Shown: positions 1 to 8,274 of the stretch, in pieces | How the letters are laid out: each line of letters starts with the position of its first letter | Numbering within the stretch: position 1 is the first letter of the stretch | NCBI RefSeq assembly: GCF_900103275.1 | Contig: NZ_FNGP01000005.1 | Coordinates: 186,001-250,000, forward strand | Reading direction: 5' to 3' | From: Tessaracoccus oleiagri | GTDB taxonomy: Bacteria > Actinomycetota > Actinomycetes > Propionibacteriales > Propionibacteriaceae | Length of the DNA: 64,000 nucleotides | The notes under the pieces: generated by a model | What the model was told of the DNA's origin: nothing | Seen by the model: the letters and a program-made list of their open reading frames with translations, nothing else | Database searches by the model: none | Program-made: the position numbers and the translations under genes

Positions 1-222
1 CGGGCGCCGGAGGGCGAGGTTCGCCGTCGACCCGTTGAAGCGCAGGCCCACGGCGGGGCCGACGAGGTGCACCTCGACACCGGCGTCAACCGGATCCACC
101 CCAGGCGCGACCACGAAGGGGTCGTGTCCCTCTCCCGCCAGCCAGCGCGCCAGGCCGAGGACGTGGGTGGCCACCCCTCCCGGTACATCCAGGGAGTACG
201 GGCAGACGAGCCCGATCCTCAT
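1..222 (-). CDS. pimA: phosphatidylinositol alpha-mannosyltransferase, N-terminal part (cut by window edge)
   Basis: Only the first ~74 residues lie in the window. They start MRIGLVCPYSLDVPGGV and carry the PGGVATHV loop typical of the GT-B (GT4) N-terminal domain of PimA, which transfers mannose from GDP-mannose to phosphatidylinositol on the cytoplasmic membrane face. The start codon overlaps the stop of the acyltransferase gene (ATGA), so the two are translationally coupled. The order thrS, HIT, acyltransferase, pimA matches the known actinobacterial phosphatidylinositol mannoside locus, which supports the name. The rest of the gene lies beyond position 1. Confidence 0.82.
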   Translation of the reverse strand, partial: MRIGLVCPYSLDVPGGVATHVLGLARWLAGEGHDPFVVAPGVDPVDAGVEVHLVGPAVGLRFNGSTANLALRRP

Positions 223-1043
223 CGGACCAGCGGCTGCAGCACCAGCCAGTTGGCCGGGTCGGCGGCGATCGCGGCGGCGAACCGATCGGCGAGCCGCTGG
301 GTGGTGGCCGCGGCTCCCCCGTCGACGGGAATCGTCTCCGACACGGCGATCCGGACGTCCCGGCGGCCGAAGTGGGTGGTCGTGACGCGCAGGTCGGCGC
401 CGGTGCGGCGGGCCAGCAGCGCGGGGCCGGGCGGCATCGTCGAGCGCAGGCCGCTCGGCCACGTCACCTCCACGCCGCGGCGACTCAGGTCCCGGTCGGC
501 GAGCAGGCACACGAGGCGGCCCGCGGCGACGTCGTCGGAGAGCTTCCTGAACAGGTCGGGCTCGTCGGTGGCGTAGATCGTCATCCCCATGGCCGCGCGC
601 GCGTCGCGGAACCGTTCGAACAGCCCCCTCGGCAGGCGCTCGGCGACGCTCACCACCTGGATGCCGACGCGGGCGCACCACGCGCCGGCGAAGTCCCAGG
701 AGCCCATGTGCGGCAGGGCGAGGACGAGCCCGTTCCCGGCCAGGGACGTGCGCAGGCGGTCGACCTCCTCGTCGCTGACGGACGCCCGGGCCAGTACCTG
801 CGCGTCGGACCAGCGCCCCAGCGACATGGACCAGAGGTTGTTGCGCATCCAGCGCTCGACCACCAGACGCGTCAGCGCGGCGCCGGGGCGAGTGCCGGTG
901 ACGCGTTCGACGTTGTCCCGCCACTGCTGTAGCGGGCGGATCGGCAGCGACCCCGCCAGCGGCGCCACCGCCCCGGCGAACGCGTCCGCCGCCGCCACGG
1001 GCAGCCGGCCGCCGAGGGCGAAGATCCGCTCAGGGACGGACAT
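219..1043 (-). CDS. patA: phosphatidylinositol mannoside acyltransferase
   Basis: A 274-residue protein of the LPLAT/HtrB superfamily. The acyltransferase motif H-x4-D is visible as HMGSWD (H112, D117), followed by a conserved block ending LADRDLSRRG near residue 188. PatA transfers palmitate to the mannose of phosphatidylinositol mannosides at the inner membrane face. It sits directly upstream of pimA with an ATGA overlap and its own start lies 14 bp inside the end of the HIT gene, so thrS-HIT-patA-pimA looks like one transcript. An alternative annotation is a generic lipid A biosynthesis acyltransferase, but the context favours PatA. Confidence 0.85.
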   Translation of the reverse strand: MSVPERIFALGGRLPVAAADAFAGAVAPLAGSLPIRPLQQWRDNVERVTGTRPGAALTRLVVERWMRNNLWSMSLGRWSDAQVLARASVSDEEVDRLRTSLAGNGLVLALPHMGSWDFAGAWCARVGIQVVSVAERLPRGLFERFRDARAAMGMTIYATDEPDLFRKLSDDVAAGRLVCLLADRDLSRRGVEVTWPSGLRSTMPPGPALLARRTGADLRVTTTHFGRRDVRIAVSETIPVDGGAAATTQRLADRFAAAIAADPANWLVLQPLVR

Positions 1044-1572
1044 CGCCCCACGCGGCGGCCAGCCGCTCGCGTGCGTCGGAGAGCAGCTGGGGTACGGCCT
1101 TCGTCTGGCCGACGATGGGCAGGAAGTTCACGTCCCCCTGCCAGCGTGGCACGACGTGCTGGTGGAGGTGCATGGCGATGCCTGCCCCCGCCACGGCCCC
1201 CTGGTTGATCCCGACGTTGTAGCCGCTCGGCCGGCTGACGCGCTCCAGTACCCGGATCGCCTGCTGCGTGAGCTCGGCGATCTCCCGGGTCTCCTCCGCG
1301 GTGGAGTCGATGTAGCGCGCGTAGTGGCGGTACGGGCAGACCAGCAGGTGGCCCGGGTTGTACGGGAAGAGGTTCATCACCACGTAGGCGTGCTCGCCCC
1401 GGTGGACAATGAGCCCGTCCTCGTCGTCACGGGCCGGCGACGCACAGAACGGGCACTCCTTGTCGTCGCGGGGCTTGCCCTCACCGTCGATGTAGACCAT
1501 CCGGTGCGGGGTCCACAGCCGCTGGAACGAGTCAGGGACGCCGGCGAAGTCGGAGCTGTCCTCCTGCGCCAT
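1030..1572 (-). CDS. HIT-family nucleotide hydrolase/phosphorylase (Ap4A phosphorylase-like)
   Basis: A 180-residue histidine-triad protein. The triad H-L-H-Q-H-V-V spans residues 135-141 and a CPFC pair at 40-43 suggests a structural zinc site. Family members act on diadenosine polyphosphates or nucleoside-phosphoramidates; the mycobacterial orthologue downstream of thrS has been described as an Ap4A phosphorylase, and tRNA synthetases make Ap4A as a side product, so the pairing makes sense. The ATG shares one base with the thrS stop (TGATG). In many actinobacteria pgsA follows this gene; here patA follows instead. Confidence 0.85.
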   Translation of the reverse strand: MAQEDSSDFAGVPDSFQRLWTPHRMVYIDGEGKPRDDKECPFCASPARDDEDGLIVHRGEHAYVVMNLFPYNPGHLLVCPYRHYARYIDSTAEETREIAELTQQAIRVLERVSRPSGYNVGINQGAVAGAGIAMHLHQHVVPRWQGDVNFLPIVGQTKAVPQLLSDARERLAAAWGDVRP

Positions 1573-3590
1573 CAGGCACCCGCCGAGGGCGGCTGGTTGG
1601 ACCGGGACCGCACGAACTCGACGATCTCCGCCACCGCCTGGTCGACGGGTACGCCGTTGCGCTGCGAACCGTCGCGGTACCGGAACGACACGCTGCCCGC
1701 GTCCCGGTCCTCCCCGCCGGCGATCAGCATGAACGGGAACTTCTCCTTCTGCGCGTTGCGGATCTTCTTGCCGAAGCGGTCGTCGGAAGCGTCCAGCTCG
1801 ACGCGGATGCCCTCGGCACGCAACTTGCCGAGCACCCCGTCGAGGTAGTCGTTGAAGTCGCTCGCGACCGGGATGCCCAGCACCTGCACGGGAGACAGCC
1901 ACGCCGGGAAGGCGCCGGCGTAGTGCTCGAGCAGCACGCCGAAGAAGCGCTCGATCGAGCCGAACAGTGCGCGGTGGATCATCACCGGCCGCTGGCGGGA
2001 ACCGTCAGGGGCCGTGTACTCGAGTTCGAACAGCTCCGGCTCGAAGAAGTCGAGCTGGATGGTCGACAGCTGCCAGGTACGGCCGATGGCGTCCTTGGCC
2101 TGGACGGAGATCTTCGGCCCGTAGAACGCGGCGCCGCCCGGGTCCGGGACGAGGTCCAGACCGGAGGCCTCGGCCACCTCGGCGAGCGTCCGGGTGGCCT
2201 CCTCCCAAGTCTGGTCGTCGCCGACGGACTTCTCGGGATCCCTGGTCGAGAGCTCGAGGTAGAAGTCCTCCATGCCGTAGTCCTTGAGCAGGTCCAGCAC
2301 GAAGGTGAGCAGCGAGGTCAGCTCCTCCTTCATCTGCTCGCGGGTGCAATAGATGTGCGCGTCGTCCTGCGTGAAGCCGCGGGCCCGGGTGAGTCCGTGG
2401 ACCACGCCGGACTTCTCGTAGCGGTACACGTGCCCAAACTCGAACAGCCGCAGCGGCAGCTCCCGGTACGAGCGGCCGCGGCTCGAGTACACCAGGTTGT
2501 GCATCGGGCAGTTCATGGGCTTGAGGTAGTAGTCGGCACCCTGGCGGGTGATGTTGCCCTCGGCGTCGCGCTCCTCGTCCATGTGCATGGGTGGGTACAT
2601 GCCCTCGGCGTACCACTCGAGGTGCCGCGAGGTCTCGAACAGGTTCGACTTCGTGATGTGTGGCGTGTTGACGAACGAGTAGCCGGCCTCGACGTGTCGC
2701 CTGCGGCTGTACTCCTCCATCTCCATCCGGATCATGGCGCCCTTGGGGTGGAACACCGGGAGGCCGGAGCCGATCTCGTCGGGGAAGCTGAAGAGGTCCA
2801 GCTCGTTGCCGAGCTTGCGGTGGTCGCGCTTGGCGGCCTCCTCGAGACGGGTCAGGTAGGCCTTGAGGTCTTCCTTCGTCGCCCAGGCGGTGCCGTAGAC
2901 GCGCTGGAGGCTGGCGTTGCGCTGGTCTCCGCGCCAGTAGGCGGCAGATGAACGCATGAGTGAGACGGCCTGGATGTAGCCGGTGTGCGGGACGTGGGGT
3001 CCGCGGCAGAGGTCCTTCCACGCCACCGAGCCGTCGCGGTTCACGTTGTCGTAGATGGTGAGCTGCCCGGCGCCGACCTCGACGGAGGCCCCGTCGGACT
3101 CGTCGGCCGAGCCCTTGTCGGCGATGAGCTCGAGCTTGAACGGCTCGCCGGCCAGCTCGGCGCGGGCCTCCTCGTCGGTGACCTCCCGGCGGACGAAGCG
3201 CTGGCGCGCCTTGATGATCTGTCCCATCTTCTTCTCGACGGCCTTGAGGTCCTCGGGCGTCAGCGGCTCCGTCTGGAAGTCGTAGTAGAACCCGTCGGTG
3301 ATGGGCGGCCCGATGCCGAGCTTGGCCTCGGTGAAGATCTCCTGCAGTGCCTGGGCGGTCACGTGTCCGGCGGAGTGGCGGAGGATGGACAGGCCCTCGT
3401 CTGAAGTGATGAGCACGGGCTCTACGACGTCCCCGTCGTTGAGTTCGCGCTGCAGGTCCAGGGTCTGCCCGCCGACCTTCATGGCCACGACGGAGCGGTC
3501 GTCGCCGAAGAGGTCGAGCCCCGTCGTCGTGGTCGTCAACTCAACGCTTTCCGCGGTCTCGTTGCGGTGCACGGTGATGACGCCACTCAT
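1572..3590 (-). CDS. thrS: threonyl-tRNA synthetase
   Basis: Full-length class II synthetase (672 residues). An N-terminal TGS domain (about 1-60) is followed by the editing domain (HSAGH motif near 73), the catalytic core with the zinc cysteine in MNCPMHN, and the C-terminal anticodon-binding domain. It charges tRNA-Thr and hydrolyses Ser-tRNA-Thr. AGGAGA lies 6 nt upstream of the ATG. The 5' untranslated space to the next gene is only ~73 nt, too short for a T-box leader. It heads the thrS-HIT-patA-pimA operon. Confidence 0.97.
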   Translation of the reverse strand: MSGVITVHRNETAESVELTTTTTGLDLFGDDRSVVAMKVGGQTLDLQRELNDGDVVEPVLITSDEGLSILRHSAGHVTAQALQEIFTEAKLGIGPPITDGFYYDFQTEPLTPEDLKAVEKKMGQIIKARQRFVRREVTDEEARAELAGEPFKLELIADKGSADESDGASVEVGAGQLTIYDNVNRDGSVAWKDLCRGPHVPHTGYIQAVSLMRSSAAYWRGDQRNASLQRVYGTAWATKEDLKAYLTRLEEAAKRDHRKLGNELDLFSFPDEIGSGLPVFHPKGAMIRMEMEEYSRRRHVEAGYSFVNTPHITKSNLFETSRHLEWYAEGMYPPMHMDEERDAEGNITRQGADYYLKPMNCPMHNLVYSSRGRSYRELPLRLFEFGHVYRYEKSGVVHGLTRARGFTQDDAHIYCTREQMKEELTSLLTFVLDLLKDYGMEDFYLELSTRDPEKSVGDDQTWEEATRTLAEVAEASGLDLVPDPGGAAFYGPKISVQAKDAIGRTWQLSTIQLDFFEPELFELEYTAPDGSRQRPVMIHRALFGSIERFFGVLLEHYAGAFPAWLSPVQVLGIPVASDFNDYLDGVLGKLRAEGIRVELDASDDRFGKKIRNAQKEKFPFMLIAGGEDRDAGSVSFRYRDGSQRNGVPVDQAVAEIVEFVRSRSNQPPSAGA

Positions 3591-3663
3591 GTTGGTTCTC
3601 CTGGTAGTCGAGGCGGTCGGCGAAGGTGCCGACTGCCATTATTGCCTACCCGGGCCGGTGGGG

Positions 3664-3942
3664 TCAGGCCAGCAGGTCCCTGTACTCGTCGTGCTTCTCG
3701 ATGTAGCGCGCCACGTAGGAGCACGACGGCACCACCTTGGCGCCCAGGTCGCGGATGTCGTCGAGTGCGAACTGGGTGAGCTCGCCGGCGTAGCCCTTGC
3801 CGCCGTGCGCGGGGTCGACCACCGTGTGCGGCAGTTCCACCACGTTGTCCACGCCTTGGCGGTACTCGCTGAAGCCAGCCACTTCGCCGTCGACCAGCAG
3901 TTCGTACCGGTGCGCTTCTTCGTTCTTGCGGATGTCGGTCAT
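3664..3942 (-). CDS. small GNAT-fold N-acetyltransferase (YjdJ/COG2388 type)
   Basis: A 92-residue compact acetyltransferase of the kind that consists almost only of the acetyl-CoA binding core. The segment VVDPAHGGKGYAGELTQFAL corresponds to motif A of GNAT proteins, with the pyrophosphate-binding GGKGYAG turn at residues 47-53. A cysteine (SCSYV) near residue 74 is typical of this subgroup. Its substrate is unknown. A TAGGCT hexamer six bases upstream of the ATG suggests a leaderless transcript and fixes the start. Confidence 0.8.
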   Translation of the reverse strand: MTDIRKNEEAHRYELLVDGEVAGFSEYRQGVDNVVELPHTVVDPAHGGKGYAGELTQFALDDIRDLGAKVVPSCSYVARYIEKHDEYRDLLA

Positions 3943-3948
3943 GACTGG

Positions 3949-3954
3949 AGCCTA
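3949..3954 (-). promoter_or_regulatory. -10 element, leaderless promoter of the GNAT gene
   Basis: TAGGCT on the minus strand, then 6 nt, then ATG at 3942. No clear -35. Transcription would begin at or next to the start codon. Confidence 0.55.
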
Positions 3955-3960
3955 CCGACG

Positions 3961-3998
3961 CGAAGGGGCGGCGCCGCCGCAGCGACACCGCCCCTTCG
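3961..3998 (-). terminator. hairpin terminator of the TRAP operon
   Basis: A perfect 11-bp inverted repeat (3961-3971 with 3988-3998, arm CGAAGGGGCGG) with a 16-nt loop lies 14 bp beyond the dctM stop. There is no U-tract, so either a GC-hairpin terminator or a 3' stabiliser. Confidence 0.6.
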
Positions 3999-4011
3999 GG
4001 TGATGGATGGC

Positions 4012-5325
4012 TCAGACAAGGCCGAGCACGGTCGGGAGCCACATCGAGATCTCGGGCACGAAGACCACGATGAAGAGGCCGATGATGATCGAGATCAGGA
4101 ACCAGAGCAGCTTGCCGATGACCGGCTCGAGCCGGATGCCCGCGACCCGGGTGCCGACGAAGAGCACATTGCCCACCGGCGGGGTGATGACGCCGACGCA
4201 GAGGTTGTAGACGATCATCGTGCCGAAGTGGACCCGGTCGATGCCGAACTGGTCGATGATGCCGATGAACATCGGCACGAAGATCAGGATGGCGGGGGTC
4301 GGGTCCATGAAGGTGCCGACGAACAGCAGGATCACCATCATGATGATCAGGATGACGGTCTGCGAGTCGGTGAGCCCCAGCAGCGCCTCGGAGATCATCT
4401 GCGGGATCTGCGCGAAGCTCATCACGAACGAGAGGATCGACGAGACGCCCACCAGCAGCATGACGATGGCCGTGGTGCGGCCCGCGTCGATGAGGATGCC
4501 GGGGATCTCCCGCACCTTGACGGTCCCGTAGACGAAGCTGAGCACCAAGCAGTACGCGACCGCGATCGCGGAGGACTCCGTCGCTGTGAACCAGCCGAAC
4601 AGGATGCCGCCGACGACGATGAAGATCATCAGCAGCGACGGGATGGCCCGCCAGATCACGAGCACGGCCTGCTTGAACGTCGGGTGCACGTCGGCCGCCG
4701 CGTCGGCAACGCGGTTGCGCTTGTACGTGAACAGCACCACGAGGGCCACGGCCAGCGTCCAGACCAGGCCCGGACCGACGCCGGCCATGAACAGCGCGGC
4801 GATCGAGGTGGAGGAGACCAGCGAGTAGACGATGAAGGTGTTGGACGGCGGGATCAGCATGCCGGCGGGCGCCGAAGCGACGTTCACCGCAGCTGCCCAG
4901 GAAGGCTTGTAGCCGTCCTTGACGAGGCGCGGGTGCATGACCTGGCCCACGGCGGCGGCGGCCGCGACCGCGGCGCCGGACACCGCCCCGAACATGGCGT
5001 TCGCGGCGACGTTGGTCTGGGCGAGGCCGGCGGGCATGCGGCCCACCATGACCTTTGCGGCGTCCACCAGGCGTCCGGCGATGCCGCCCTTGTTCATGAT
5101 GACGCCCGCGAGGACGAAGAACGGGATCGCGAGCAGGGTGAAGTTGTTGATGCCGGTGAACATCCGCGACGCCGAGTTCTCCGCGGCGAGCGAAATGTCC
5201 CCGACCACTACGATCATGGCCAGGAACGACGGGACGCCGATGGTCACGCCGATGGGCAGCGAGATCACGATCCCGATGACGACGCCCGCGACCAGCACGA
5301 TCGTGGCAAGCGTTGCTGCATCCAT
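4012..5325 (-). CDS. dctM: TRAP transporter large permease subunit
   Basis: A 437-residue polytopic membrane protein of the DctM family, with about a dozen hydrophobic segments. It forms the Na+-driven transport channel that receives ligand from the periplasmic-type binding protein DctP. Typical features include the PFFVLAG motif in the N-terminal half (near residue 75) and a MDPTPA loop in the C-terminal half. It begins 2 bp after the dctQ stop, with a G-rich site upstream of the ATG. A substrate cannot be read from the sequence; C4-dicarboxylates, sialic acid and other carboxylates are all known for the family. Confidence 0.93.
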   Translation of the reverse strand: MDAATLATIVLVAGVVIGIVISLPIGVTIGVPSFLAMIVVVGDISLAAENSASRMFTGINNFTLLAIPFFVLAGVIMNKGGIAGRLVDAAKVMVGRMPAGLAQTNVAANAMFGAVSGAAVAAAAAVGQVMHPRLVKDGYKPSWAAAVNVASAPAGMLIPPSNTFIVYSLVSSTSIAALFMAGVGPGLVWTLAVALVVLFTYKRNRVADAAADVHPTFKQAVLVIWRAIPSLLMIFIVVGGILFGWFTATESSAIAVAYCLVLSFVYGTVKVREIPGILIDAGRTTAIVMLLVGVSSILSFVMSFAQIPQMISEALLGLTDSQTVILIIMMVILLFVGTFMDPTPAILIFVPMFIGIIDQFGIDRVHFGTMIVYNLCVGVITPPVGNVLFVGTRVAGIRLEPVIGKLLWFLISIIIGLFIVVFVPEISMWLPTVLGLV

Positions 5326-5327
5326 GG

Positions 5328-5984
5328 TCAGCGGCCCCCTTCCTGGTCAGCCTCACCGGCACGACGCGGCTGCCGTTCGGCGTTCTCTTCCTCGATCTCG
5401 TCGAGCTTCGTGGTCGTGTCCTGCGGGCCCTCGTCGAGCATCGTGACGACGGTCTCGTCGGCGATCACCGGCAGCTCGGGCTCCAGGGCCTTCGTGGGGT
5501 CGTCGACCGTCAGGGGGCCCCTGCCCTGCAGGTCCTCGATGATGTGGATGATCGCGTAGAAGACGATGAAGACACCCGCGATGGGCATGACCACATAGGT
5601 CCAACCGATGTTGAGCGGGAGGGACACCGAGTTCTGTAGCCAGGCGTTCTCGGCGCTCCTCCAGCCTCCGAGGATCAGCACCAGGACCGCGAAGCCGATG
5701 ATGATGAGCTGGATCAGCACCGCGGTGACGTAGCGAGCGGCCTTGGGGACGCGCTCGGCGATGAAGGTGACCGCCATGTGGCCGCGTTCGCCGAAGACGA
5801 AGGCGATTCCGATCATCGACGTCCAGACGAAGAGGTAGTTCGCGGCCTCGCCGGTCCACGCGGGTGCCGACTTCAGGACCTGGCGCGCGAACACCTGCCA
5901 GACGACCACCAGGGTCAGCACGCCGAACAGCAATGCGACGAGGACCGCGAGCAGCTTGTCGACCGCCTTTTTGACTGCAGTCAT
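5328..5984 (-). CDS. dctQ: TRAP transporter small permease subunit
   Basis: About 218 residues with four membrane spans in the first ~160 residues and the conserved WTGEAANYLFVW segment of DctQ proteins. It helps dock the substrate-loaded DctP onto DctM. The C-terminal ~60 residues are an acidic hydrophilic tail that is longer than usual. The start at MTAVKKAVDK is chosen because GGAAGGAAA precedes it; an upstream in-frame start would run into the dctP-dctQ hairpin. Second gene of dctPQM. Confidence 0.9.
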   Translation of the reverse strand: MTAVKKAVDKLLAVLVALLFGVLTLVVVWQVFARQVLKSAPAWTGEAANYLFVWTSMIGIAFVFGERGHMAVTFIAERVPKAARYVTAVLIQLIIIGFAVLVLILGGWRSAENAWLQNSVSLPLNIGWTYVVMPIAGVFIVFYAIIHIIEDLQGRGPLTVDDPTKALEPELPVIADETVVTMLDEGPQDTTTKLDEIEEENAERQPRRAGEADQEGGR

Positions 5985-6001
5985 GTGTTTCCTTCCAATG
6001 A

Positions 6002-6039
6002 TGCGGTGGTGACGGCCCGGCTGGACCGTCACCACCGCA
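6002..6039 (-). terminator. intercistronic hairpin between dctP and dctQ
   Basis: Perfect 14-bp inverted repeat (6002-6015 with 6026-6039, arm TGCGGTGGTGACGG) with a 10-nt loop, 16 bp after the dctP stop and 18 bp before the dctQ start. It may attenuate dctQM or stabilise dctP mRNA. Confidence 0.65.
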
Positions 6040-6054
6040 CGGGATGGGGATCTA

Positions 6055-7101
6055 TCAGGCGCCGCCGCGCGCAGCTTCCCAGAGGGCCTTCTGCGAGTCG
6101 GTGGTCAGGAACTGGTCCTGCAGCCCGGCCAGCGCCTCGGCGAAGGCCTCGGTGTCGACGTCGTTGAACTGCGCGCCGCCGGCCTCGGCCTGGGCGACCG
6201 CCTCGTCGGTCTTCTCGTTCCACATCTGGACGTGCTCGTCCATGGTGGCCTTCCACTCCTCGTCGAAGGTGGCGCGGTCTTCCTCGGACATCGAGGCCAG
6301 GACGTCGGTGTTGATGATCAGGTAGTCGAGCCCCACGAGGTGGTTGGTGCGCGAGAAGTAGGGCGCCACCTCGAAGTGCTTGACCGTGTAGTAGGAGACC
6401 TCGTTGTTCTCGGCGGCGTCGAGCACACCGGACTGCAGGCCGGTGTAGACCTCGCCGTAGGCCATCGGGGTGCCCTCGGCGCCGAGGGCCTTGGCCATCG
6501 CCAGGTGGAGGTCGGACTCCTGCACGCGCAGCTTCTTGCCGGCGAGGTCCGCGGGCGTCTCGATCGGGCCCTCGGTGTTGTACACCGAGCGCGTGCCCTG
6601 CGTGAAGCCGCCGAGCACGGTGATGGACTGCGAGTCCTCGAGCGACGTGAAGAGGTCGCCGACGATCTCCGGGTCCTGGATGACGCTCATCTGGTGGTCG
6701 ACGCTGTCGAACGCGAGCGGCATGTTGAACACGAGGAAGTCCTCGTTGAGGTTCTCGAGCTGGGTGCCCGAGACGATGGCCATGTCGACGGAGCCGTTGG
6801 AGACCATCTGCAGGGCCTCCTGCTGGGCGCCGAGCGTCTCGTTCGGGTAGACGTCGATGCTCCAGCGGTCCTCGGTCGCTTCCGCGAGCCGCTCGTTGAA
6901 CGACTCGAGGGCGATGGTCGAGGGGTGCTCCTCGGTCTGGTTGAGCGACAGGCGCATGGTCTTGCCGCCGGAGGCCTCGCCGCCGCCGTTCTCCGTGGCG
7001 TCGGGGCTGGCGGCACCGTCGCCGCTGCCGCCGCCGCAGGCCGCGAGGCCGAGCACGAGGACCGAGATGGCACCGAGTGAAAGCGTCCTAGAGCGCTTCA
7101 T
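6055..7101 (-). CDS. dctP: TRAP transporter solute-binding lipoprotein
   Basis: A 348-residue DctP-family binding protein. It begins with a lipoprotein signal peptide whose lipobox LAAC places the lipidated cysteine at residue 22, followed by a Gly/Ser-rich linker, as expected for a Gram-positive cell where the binding protein must be membrane-anchored. Family hallmarks are the GTRSVYN segment and the YGEVYTGLQSGVLDAAEN block that contacts the ligand carboxylate and the TM subunits. AAAGGAG precedes the ATG. First gene of the operon, separated from dctQ by a hairpin. Confidence 0.93.
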   Translation of the reverse strand: MKRSRTLSLGAISVLVLGLAACGGGSGDGAASPDATENGGGEASGGKTMRLSLNQTEEHPSTIALESFNERLAEATEDRWSIDVYPNETLGAQQEALQMVSNGSVDMAIVSGTQLENLNEDFLVFNMPLAFDSVDHQMSVIQDPEIVGDLFTSLEDSQSITVLGGFTQGTRSVYNTEGPIETPADLAGKKLRVQESDLHLAMAKALGAEGTPMAYGEVYTGLQSGVLDAAENNEVSYYTVKHFEVAPYFSRTNHLVGLDYLIINTDVLASMSEEDRATFDEEWKATMDEHVQMWNEKTDEAVAQAEAGGAQFNDVDTEAFAEALAGLQDQFLTTDSQKALWEAARGGA

Positions 7102-7114
7102 GTTCTACTCCTTT

Positions 7115-7165
7115 GAGAAACGTCCGCAAGCGCGATCCGGATTGGATCTTGACGCAGAGTTTCTC
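7115..7165 (-). promoter_or_regulatory. inverted repeat upstream of dctP (possible operator)
   Basis: GAGAAAC at 7115-7121 is mirrored by GTTTCTC at 7159-7165, 37 bp apart, immediately upstream of the dctP ribosome-binding site. It could be a two-site operator or chance; no promoter hexamers are convincing in this 210-bp divergent gap. Confidence 0.25.
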
Positions 7166-7311
7166 AGAATGAAACGAGGTCGCCGCCCAAGGTGCCACTT
7201 GTTGCCCCCGTTGTTGCAGGCCTTTGAGCGGCGGTGTTGCCAAAACGTTATCTCCTCGGAGGCCCCGCCGGGCGGACAATTGAAGAGAGGTCCGTAGTCC
7301 CAGGAGCCGAC

Positions 7312-8253
7312 ATGAGATCGTCACCGTTCCGCTGGGCGGCGCTCGCCTGCGCGCTCGCCGCCTGCGCCCCCGCACCCCTGGTCCCGTCTCCGGCGAGCCC
7401 GGTCGCCCAAGTCTCCTCCCCTCCCCCTCCTGTCTCGTCGCCCGCGCCGGCCGCGCCGACGGCCACCGCCGAGCCGCCGGAGCCGTCGCCGACGGTTTCC
7501 TCCCCTGCCCCGAGCCGGACGACTTCGGAACCGGTCACTCCCCCCTCGGCCGCCCCGGCCCCCACGACCCGGACGCCCACGACCGCCCCGCCACCCTCGG
7601 CGGACCTGGTCCGCCGCTGGCGCGGTCAGGACATCGAACGCTTCGACGTGGCGCGGCCCGTCGTGGCCCTCACCTTCGACGGAGGGGCCGACAACTCCGC
7701 CGTCGCCCCGATCCTCGACACCCTCGCGGACAACGACGTGCCCGCCACCTTCTTCGTCACCGGCCAGTTCGCGAGGGCCTTCCCCGACGACGTGGCCGCC
7801 ATGGTCGCCGCCGGTCACCCCGTGGGCAACCACAGCGACACCCATCCGTACTTCTCGAAGACCCCCGACGAGGGGATCCGCGAAGAACTGCGGCGGGCCG
7901 AGGACTCGATCATCGCCGCGGGCGGGCGAGCCGCGGCTCCCCTCTTCCGATTCCCCTACGGCGACCGCACGGACTACGACATCCGGGTGGTGAACGACGC
8001 CGGGTACATCCCGATCCGGTGGACGATCGACACCGTCGGCTGGAAGGGCACCACCGAGGGCATCACGGCCGACGTGGTGCGGCAACGCATACTCGACGGA
8101 CTCCGGCCCGGTGCCATCGTGCTGATGCACGTCGGCGCACACCCGGTCGACCGTTCGACCCCCGATGCCGACGCCCTGCAGGGCATCATCGACGACCTGC
8201 GCGAGCGCGGCTACGAGTTCGCCACCCTGCCTCAGCTCCTCGCGGAAGGATGA
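7312..8253 (+). CDS. polysaccharide deacetylase (CE4) lipoprotein
   Basis: A 313-residue secreted lipoprotein. The start is set by CAGGAG 5 nt upstream of an ATG and by a signal peptide with lipobox LAAC (Cys18). Residues 20-97 form a Pro/Ser/Thr-rich spacer, likely crossing the wall. The NodB-type CE4 domain follows: motif 1 TFDGG (121-125), motif 2 HSDTH (174-178), motif 3 RFPYG and motif 5 LMHVG. It probably removes acetyl groups from cell-wall polysaccharide or peptidoglycan. Motif 1 has Gly in place of the usual second Asp, a metal ligand in classical members. Confidence 0.85.
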   Translation: MRSSPFRWAALACALAACAPAPLVPSPASPVAQVSSPPPPVSSPAPAAPTATAEPPEPSPTVSSPAPSRTTSEPVTPPSAAPAPTTRTPTTAPPPSADLVRRWRGQDIERFDVARPVVALTFDGGADNSAVAPILDTLADNDVPATFFVTGQFARAFPDDVAAMVAAGHPVGNHSDTHPYFSKTPDEGIREELRRAEDSIIAAGGRAAAPLFRFPYGDRTDYDIRVVNDAGYIPIRWTIDTVGWKGTTEGITADVVRQRILDGLRPGAIVLMHVGAHPVDRSTPDADALQGIIDDLRERGYEFATLPQLLAEG

Positions 8254-8261
8254 CGACGCAA

Positions 8262-8267
8262 TAGGAT
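8262..8267 (+). promoter_or_regulatory. -10 element, leaderless promoter of ltaE
   Basis: TAGGAT, then 7 nt, then in-frame GTG at 8275. The more upstream ATG at 8266 lies inside this hexamer, so GTG is the likelier start. Confidence 0.55.
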
Positions 8268-8274
8268 GACGCGG

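Noticed and set aside
3591-3663. T-box or other leader riboswitch upstream of thrS
   Set aside because: Only 73 nt are available and none of the T-box landmarks (stem I, TGGNACC-like box, antiterminator) is present.
3298-5559. 753-codon plus-strand frame over dctM and thrS
   Set aside because: Asp/His-rich repetitive composition with no recognisable domain; it is the shadow of dctM/dctQ.
7234-7311. 26-codon N-terminal extension of the polysaccharide deacetylase
   Set aside because: It would place the lipoprotein signal peptide internally; CAGGAG and ATG at 7312 give a proper signal peptide.
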